From the NCBI GenBank assembly GCA_023253615.1, contig JALRFZ010000114.1, forward strand, positions 1 through 8,312: DNA of 8,312 nucleotides, in the 5' to 3' direction. The translations under genes were made by a program, and so were the position numbers. The notes below the pieces were generated by a model. The model was not told the origin of the DNA. It ran no database searches and saw only the letters and a list, made by a program, of their open reading frames with translations. Each line of letters starts with the position of its first letter. The first letter of the stretch is position 1. This stretch comes from Verrucomicrobiales bacterium (GTDB taxonomy: Bacteria > Verrucomicrobiota > Verrucomicrobiia > Verrucomicrobiales > DEV007). Below, one piece after another: positions 5,134 to 8,312 of this stretch.

Positions 5134-5586
5134 ATGAAAAAACTCTGGATGACGAAGGTCGGGCTCGCGGCGCTGCTGCTGGCGGGCGTGGTGGAAGCAG
5201 GCGCGGACGATCTCGTCGCACGTATCGGTTTCATCGGCTCCATTTACAACAACCGCGAACGCCAGGCGCTCACCGGCACGGTCGGCGGAACGGGCGAGTA
5301 TGGGAAGCTCAATCTCGAAGTCGCCCTGCGCGGCACGATGACGAGCGAGGTGGGCACCCGCGTCCCGGAAAAGCGGCTCACCGGCGAGTACCCGGTCGAG
5401 ATCGTCCTGAAGGTCAGCAAGTCGGGTGTCAGCGCCTCCGATTCCTTCACGACCAATGTCACGGTCCGGCGCCGCGCCATCATCTTCGGCGAATACGGTT
5501 CGGTGAAGCTGGTGCGCGCCATCAATCCGCGGAAAATGGGACGCCAGCCGATCCGAGGTTCGGGGATTCTCAAATACAACTTCTGA
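5134..5586 (+). CDS. Exported protein of unknown function
   Basis: A 150-residue protein I do not recognise. Residues 1-24 form a good signal peptide: MKKLWMTK, then hydrophobic VGLAALLLAGVV, with likely cleavage after A22 or A24. The mature part has alternating polar and beta-branched residues (for example YPVEIVLKVSKSG, SFTTNVTVRRRAIIF) typical of a beta-sandwich or beta-barrel. GEYG followed by a short strand occurs twice (54-57 and 119-122), hinting at an internal repeat. There is no cysteine and no recognised catalytic motif. It ends in YNF; a C-terminal Phe is common in outer-membrane beta proteins, but the chain is short for a porin. The start is supported by the signal peptide and by a promoter at suitable distance. 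It is alone on its strand, followed by a hairpin and an opposing tRNA. Periplasm, cell surface or outer membrane are all possible. Confidence 0.75.
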   Translation: MKKLWMTKVGLAALLLAGVVEAGADDLVARIGFIGSIYNNRERQALTGTVGGTGEYGKLNLEVALRGTMTSEVGTRVPEKRLTGEYPVEIVLKVSKSGVSASDSFTTNVTVRRRAIIFGEYGSVKLVRAINPRKMGRQPIRGSGILKYNF

Positions 5587-5605
5587 GGAACCCGCCTCCA
5601 AGCTC

Positions 5606-5628
5606 CTCCCCGACAACGGGTCGGGGAG
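5606..5628. terminator. Strong hairpin between the exported-protein gene and tRNA-Ala
   Basis: CTCCCCGAC (5606-5614) and GTCGGGGAG (5620-5628) form a perfect 9-bp stem with a 5-nt loop. It lies 19 nt after the stop of the rightward gene and directly abuts the tRNA discriminator base (5629) on the other strand. It could terminate both converging transcripts and guide tRNA 3' processing. No U-tract follows on either strand, so it is not a classical intrinsic terminator. Confidence 0.6.
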
Positions 5629-5701
5629 TGGAGCATAGCGGATTCGAACCGCTGACCCCTTGCATGCCATGCAAGTGCTCTACCAACTGAGCTAATGCCC
5701 C
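5629..5701 (-). tRNA. tRNA-Ala (anticodon GGC)
   Basis: The 73-nt cloverleaf reads leftward from 5701. The acceptor arms GGGGCAT and ATGCTCC pair fully with a G3-U70 wobble, the main alanyl-tRNA synthetase identity element, and the discriminator is A73. The D arm carries TAGCTCAGTTGGTAGAGCA. The anticodon stem CTTGC/GCAAG encloses ATGGCAT, giving anticodon GGC for alanine codons GCC and GCU. The T arm contains GGTTCGAATCC. The 3' CCA is not encoded; CTCC follows the discriminator, so CCA must be added enzymatically. It is co-directional with the dihydroorotase gene upstream (stop at 5797). Confidence 0.97.
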
Positions 5702-5796
5702 GTTTCCGGAGTCCCTTTCGGGACGGGCGGGGACTTTGCTACAGAATCCCCGGATAGGCAAACGGAAAATCAGAGGAAACGGAGGATCGGAAGTCC

Positions 5797-6900
5797 TCAA
5801 GCTTCCCCGCGCCCCAGACTCCAATCCAGCGTCAAGCCCATCCCGTAGGGCAGGGGCACGACGGGTCCCTCGACGGTGACGTGCGGCGCGGTCGTCGACG
5901 GGGTTCGTGCGAGGGTGAAGGTCTCCTTGGACGCGGGGAATCCATAGAAGGCGGGGCCGTTCGTGCAAAGGAATCGTTCGAAAGCGTCCCGACCAGCCTC
6001 GGATCCGAGAACGGCGCCGGCTTCCTCGAAGGCCATCGCGTAGAGCTGGGGGGCACAGCCTCCGGTGTAGCAGCCGGCGGCGCAGCCGCACTCGGTCGCC
6101 TTGGTGGTGTGCGGGGCGCTGTCGGTGCCGGCGAAAAAGCGCGTCTGACCGGGTGAAAGCACGGCCGCGCGCAGGGCGGCGCGGTCGGCTTCGAACTTCA
6201 CGAGGGGCAGACAGTAGAGGTGATACTTCAAGCCCTGCACGAGGTGACCGACGGTGTAGAGAAGATGCTGCGGCGTGATCGTCGCTCCGACCTTGTCCCC
6301 GGCGGATGAGACGAATCGTGCCGCGGCGGCGGTAGTGATGTGCTCGCAGACGATGCGCAGACGCGGATGGGCCTCGCGGAGCCTCGGCATCGTTTCGGAG
6401 TAAAAAACCGACTCGGCCGTTTGTTTTTCATCAAAATAGGCCGGTCCGGCGAGGGCGTGTTGTTCGCCGTGGATACAGAGGACGATGCCGTGATCCTCCA
6501 TGGCGCGGAGGACGTCGCCCCCGATCCATTCGGCCATGGGCACGCCGTGCTCGGAGTTCGTCGTGCCGTGGGGAGGGTAATACTTGCAGGCTTGGAGAAG
6601 TCCTGACGCCGCGCCCCCGGAGATCATGGCCGCGGTCGTGTCGCGGGTGAGGTAGAGGGGCACGATGAGTTGTTCGAAGGCATCCGCCCCGGCCGCGAGG
6701 AGGTCGGTCCGGTAAGCCTCGATCGACCAAGCCGTCTCCGTCTTTGGCCCCGAGACCGCGGCGACCGGGGGCTTCGTGTTCGGCATGGCCAGCGCTCCGG
6801 CGCAGCCCATCGTGCGGTGGTCGGCGACGTAGCGGGTGACGTTCGTGCCCTGACGGAAATGGGTGTGCAGGTCGAACCACTTCGGGAGCGTCAGGCGCAT
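5797..6900 (-). CDS. pyrC: Dihydroorotase, PyrC type
   Basis: A 367-residue zinc amidohydrolase that interconverts N-carbamoyl-L-aspartate and L-dihydroorotate, third step of de novo pyrimidine synthesis, in the cytoplasm. The E. coli PyrC-type active site is complete. FDLHTHFRQG gives zinc ligands His12 and His14 and substrate Arg16. MPNT (39-42) contributes the substrate-binding Asn41. KYYPPHGTTNSEHG (106-119) gives the carboxylated lysine, Lys106. HGE (144-146) and CEHITT (185-190) give zinc ligands His144 and His187. TPQHLLY (209-215) follows, then GTDSAPH (258-264) with catalytic Asp260, then the CGCAAGCYTGG segment. Length is slightly above the roughly 348 residues of the E. coli enzyme. 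The start is chosen because the zinc motif begins within 12 residues. No SD is visible. It follows the DUF1080 gene by 22 bp, with no evident functional link, and precedes tRNA-Ala. Confidence 0.96.
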   Translation of the reverse strand: MRLTLPKWFDLHTHFRQGTNVTRYVADHRTMGCAGALAMPNTKPPVAAVSGPKTETAWSIEAYRTDLLAAGADAFEQLIVPLYLTRDTTAAMISGGAASGLLQACKYYPPHGTTNSEHGVPMAEWIGGDVLRAMEDHGIVLCIHGEQHALAGPAYFDEKQTAESVFYSETMPRLREAHPRLRIVCEHITTAAAARFVSSAGDKVGATITPQHLLYTVGHLVQGLKYHLYCLPLVKFEADRAALRAAVLSPGQTRFFAGTDSAPHTTKATECGCAAGCYTGGCAPQLYAMAFEEAGAVLGSEAGRDAFERFLCTNGPAFYGFPASKETFTLARTPSTTAPHVTVEGPVVPLPYGMGLTLDWSLGRGEA

Positions 6901-6922
6901 GGCGGCAAGGGAGAGGGAAGGA

Positions 6923-7594
6923 TCAGAGGGTCTTGATCTTCAGATTGCGGAAGCGGTAGGTCTGGCCCTTCTCACCGTGGTGCTGGATGCCGAGGTGGCC
7001 CTTGGCATCGGTGTCATCGGTGTATTCGGTGATGAGCACGCCGTTGAGCTCGATCTTGAGTTGATTGCCCTTGGCGGTGATGCGGACGTGGTTCCAGTCA
7101 TTCCGCTTGAGGGCGTTCTGGATTTCGGGCTTCTTGAAGTGGGCCTGCGATTCGGCTTCGTGGGCGAGCGCGGCCTCGACCTTGGTGCGTCCTTTCTGGC
7201 TGGGCCAGAGCCATTGGTTGCGGCCTTCGTCGTAGAGGCCGCCCGACCAGCGGCGATCCGAACCGTCGATCTCGCACTGGTAGCCGTAGACCTTGTTCGG
7301 CTCGACGTGGCAGCGGAACATGAAACCGGAATTCGCCTGTCCTTCGGGCAGATGCACCTCGCCTTCGAAGATGAAGTCGGAGTATTGAGCCTCGGTCACG
7401 AGGAAAAATTTCTTGTCCGCGGTGAGGTGGATTTCATCGCCGACGATCTCGGCCTTGCCCCATTCGTAGGGGTTTTTCCAACCGGCGAGATCCTTGCCAT
7501 TGAAGAGCGGAGTGAATCCTTCTTCGGCGGCATGGAGGACGAAGGGGAGGACGGCGGCGGCCAAAGCCGCAACAGCGAGACGGGGGTGTTTCAT
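6923..7594 (-). CDS. Exported DUF1080 / 3-keto-disaccharide hydrolase family protein
   Basis: A 223-residue secreted concanavalin-like beta-sandwich protein. Residues 1-22 are a signal peptide (MKHPR, hydrophobic LAVAALAAAVLPFVL, cleavage near HA|AEE). The mature chain opens with the family signature FTPLFNGKDLAGW (27-39), followed by NSGFMFR (88-94), GYQCEID (104-110) and GGLYDEG (118-124). WNHVRITAKGNQLKIELNG follows, and the chain ends in HLGIQHHGEKG and a final beta strand. Some members hydrolyse 3-keto-glycosides made by sugar 3-dehydrogenases; most are untested. The family is expanded in Planctomycetota, Verrucomicrobiota and Bacteroidota. The frame stays open 37 codons further up to 7705, but the ATG at 7594 is preferred because it starts a clean signal peptide and avoids overlap with the upstream gene. 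It lies 61 bp after the DUF4838 gene; both point to saccharide breakdown. Confidence 0.92.
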   Translation of the reverse strand: MKHPRLAVAALAAAVLPFVLHAAEEGFTPLFNGKDLAGWKNPYEWGKAEIVGDEIHLTADKKFFLVTEAQYSDFIFEGEVHLPEGQANSGFMFRCHVEPNKVYGYQCEIDGSDRRWSGGLYDEGRNQWLWPSQKGRTKVEAALAHEAESQAHFKKPEIQNALKRNDWNHVRITAKGNQLKIELNGVLITEYTDDTDAKGHLGIQHHGEKGQTYRFRNLKIKTL

Positions 7595-7655
7595 CCCGGG
7601 AGAATGATGGCGGAAAACGCCGCTTGCAAGGCCGAAAGCAGGGATCGGTCGGGGC

Positions 7656-8312
7656 TCAAGGGGCCCGGTATTCGCCCTCCCAGATGGGACCGTGGTCGAT
7701 GCCACGCTCGTCGCGGTAGAGGCTGAAGCCTGATTCCATCGTCTTCAGGAATTCGGCAAAGGCCGCGTCGTCGCGGTGGAAGGTGGAGGTCTCGGGTCGC
7801 TCGAGGAGCCCGGCTTTCCTCAGGGCGTGATGGAGCTGGATGAGATTGTCGCCGAACATCGCGAGGCGCCGACGCTGGGGCTCGGTCTCGCAGTGGGATT
7901 GGGTGGCGAGGTAACGACGCTCCATCTCCGGGAAAAAAGGCGCGTAGATCGCGCGCATCACCGCTGCGTTGATCTCGTACTGACTACCCTTGTAGACGGG
8001 CGACTCGGCTTCCTTGTGGAGGCGCATTCGCTCGTCGAGGGCGTCGTAGAGCCCGCGCATCTCGGGCCAGCCGGGGCCGTAGGCGAGCGACAGCCATTCG
8101 TCGAGCGTGGCGGAGAGATCGAGTCCGGGATTCCAGAGTTGCTTCGCGATGAGGTAATTGACCGGCGCGTTCACTCCCCATGCGGTCGTACCGACCATGC
8201 GGGCGCCCCAGGCCCGGTTCGCGGCGGCGGCAGGCAGTTCTCGTTTCAGGATTTCGAGCGAGACCGGCAAGGGTGCGCCGTGGTAGCCGCGCATCCAGGT
8301 CGAGTAGTTGTG
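7656..8312 (-). CDS. DUF4838-domain protein, 3' part (runs off the right edge)
   Basis: The last 218 codons of a larger gene whose start lies beyond 8312; the frame continues to the edge, so the ATG at 8294 is internal. Recognised by HNYSTWMRGYHG at the edge, then AWGVNAPVNYLIAKQLWNPG and LDEWLSLAYGPGWPEMRGLYD, matching the end of DUF4838. In that family the segment closes a TIM-barrel-like domain and leads into a helical region. The remaining part is helical, with charged heptad-like stretches (PEMERRYLATQSHCETEPQRR). DUF4838 proteins are large, often exported, and usually found with glycoside hydrolases, suggesting a role in complex glycan degradation. No catalytic residue can be assigned from this fragment. 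The next gene downstream is the DUF1080 protein, a likely functional partner. Confidence 0.75.
   Translation of the reverse strand, partial: HNYSTWMRGYHGAPLPVSLEILKRELPAAAANRAWGARMVGTTAWGVNAPVNYLIAKQLWNPGLDLSATLDEWLSLAYGPGWPEMRGLYDALDERMRLHKEAESPVYKGSQYEINAAVMRAIYAPFFPEMERRYLATQSHCETEPQRRRLAMFGDNLIQLHHALRKAGLLERPETSTFHRDDAAFAEFLKTMESGFSLYRDERGIDHGPIWEGEYRAP

Noticed and set aside
4981..5670. 229-codon open frame on the minus strand
   Set aside because: It is antisense to the signal-peptide-bearing gene at 5134-5586 and runs into the tRNA-Ala gene. Its translation shows no motif.
5629..5701. tRNA-Ala as an integration site for a mobile element
   Set aside because: No integrase gene or direct repeat of the tRNA 3' end was seen; the neighbours are ordinary chromosomal genes.
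5782..5798. GAGGA/TCCTC stem at the dihydroorotase stop codon as a terminator
   Set aside because: Only 5 bp with a 7-nt loop and only scattered T residues afterward; too weak to annotate.
6863..7726. 287-codon open frame on the plus strand
   Set aside because: It is antisense to the DUF1080 gene and both flanks. The low-complexity hydrophobic/acidic translation has no recognisable domain.

Overview
The window is GC-rich bacterial chromosome. It most resembles Verrucomicrobiota, or less likely Planctomycetota. The reasons are a DUF1080 (3-keto-disaccharide hydrolase) protein beside a DUF4838 protein, a stand-alone bacterial RRM protein, and start codons that mostly lack a Shine-Dalgarno (SD) sequence. 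The taxon is inferred from gene content only; no rRNA is present. No transposase, integrase, phage gene, CRISPR array or attachment-site duplication was seen.

Left part (1-1022). The window opens inside a 2-hydroxyacid dehydrogenase read leftward (5' part only). A 211-bp divergent spacer follows, then a small RRM-type RNA-binding protein read rightward, with a strong hairpin just before its start codon. This gene converges on the next cluster, and an 8-bp inverted repeat overlaps its stop codon.

Middle cluster (4949 down to 1023, all leftward, tightly spaced or overlapping). In transcription order it holds: a 110-residue exported protein built from six SFPD repeats; an exported staphylococcal-nuclease-like enzyme with a C-terminal helix-hairpin-helix domain, whose start overlaps the preceding gene by 32 nt; a DhnA/LacD-type class I aldolase; a radical SAM protein with extra C-terminal cysteines; and an AAG-type 3-methyladenine DNA glycosylase. 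Spacing suggests one transcript or a few overlapping ones. The proteins do not form an obvious single pathway. The first two share export and overlap, and the aldolase and radical SAM protein may act together.

Right part (5055-8312). A credible sigma-70-like promoter and a 5' stem-loop precede an exported 150-residue protein of unknown function, read rightward. A hairpin separates it from a leftward tRNA-Ala(GGC). Further right, all leftward, are a PyrC-type dihydroorotase with complete active-site motifs, an exported DUF1080 protein, and the 3' part of a DUF4838 protein. The last two suggest glycan breakdown.

Most candidate novelty lies in the SFPD-repeat protein with its overlapping nuclease, and in the aldolase/radical SAM pair. 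Most other genes are ordinary housekeeping or catabolic types.
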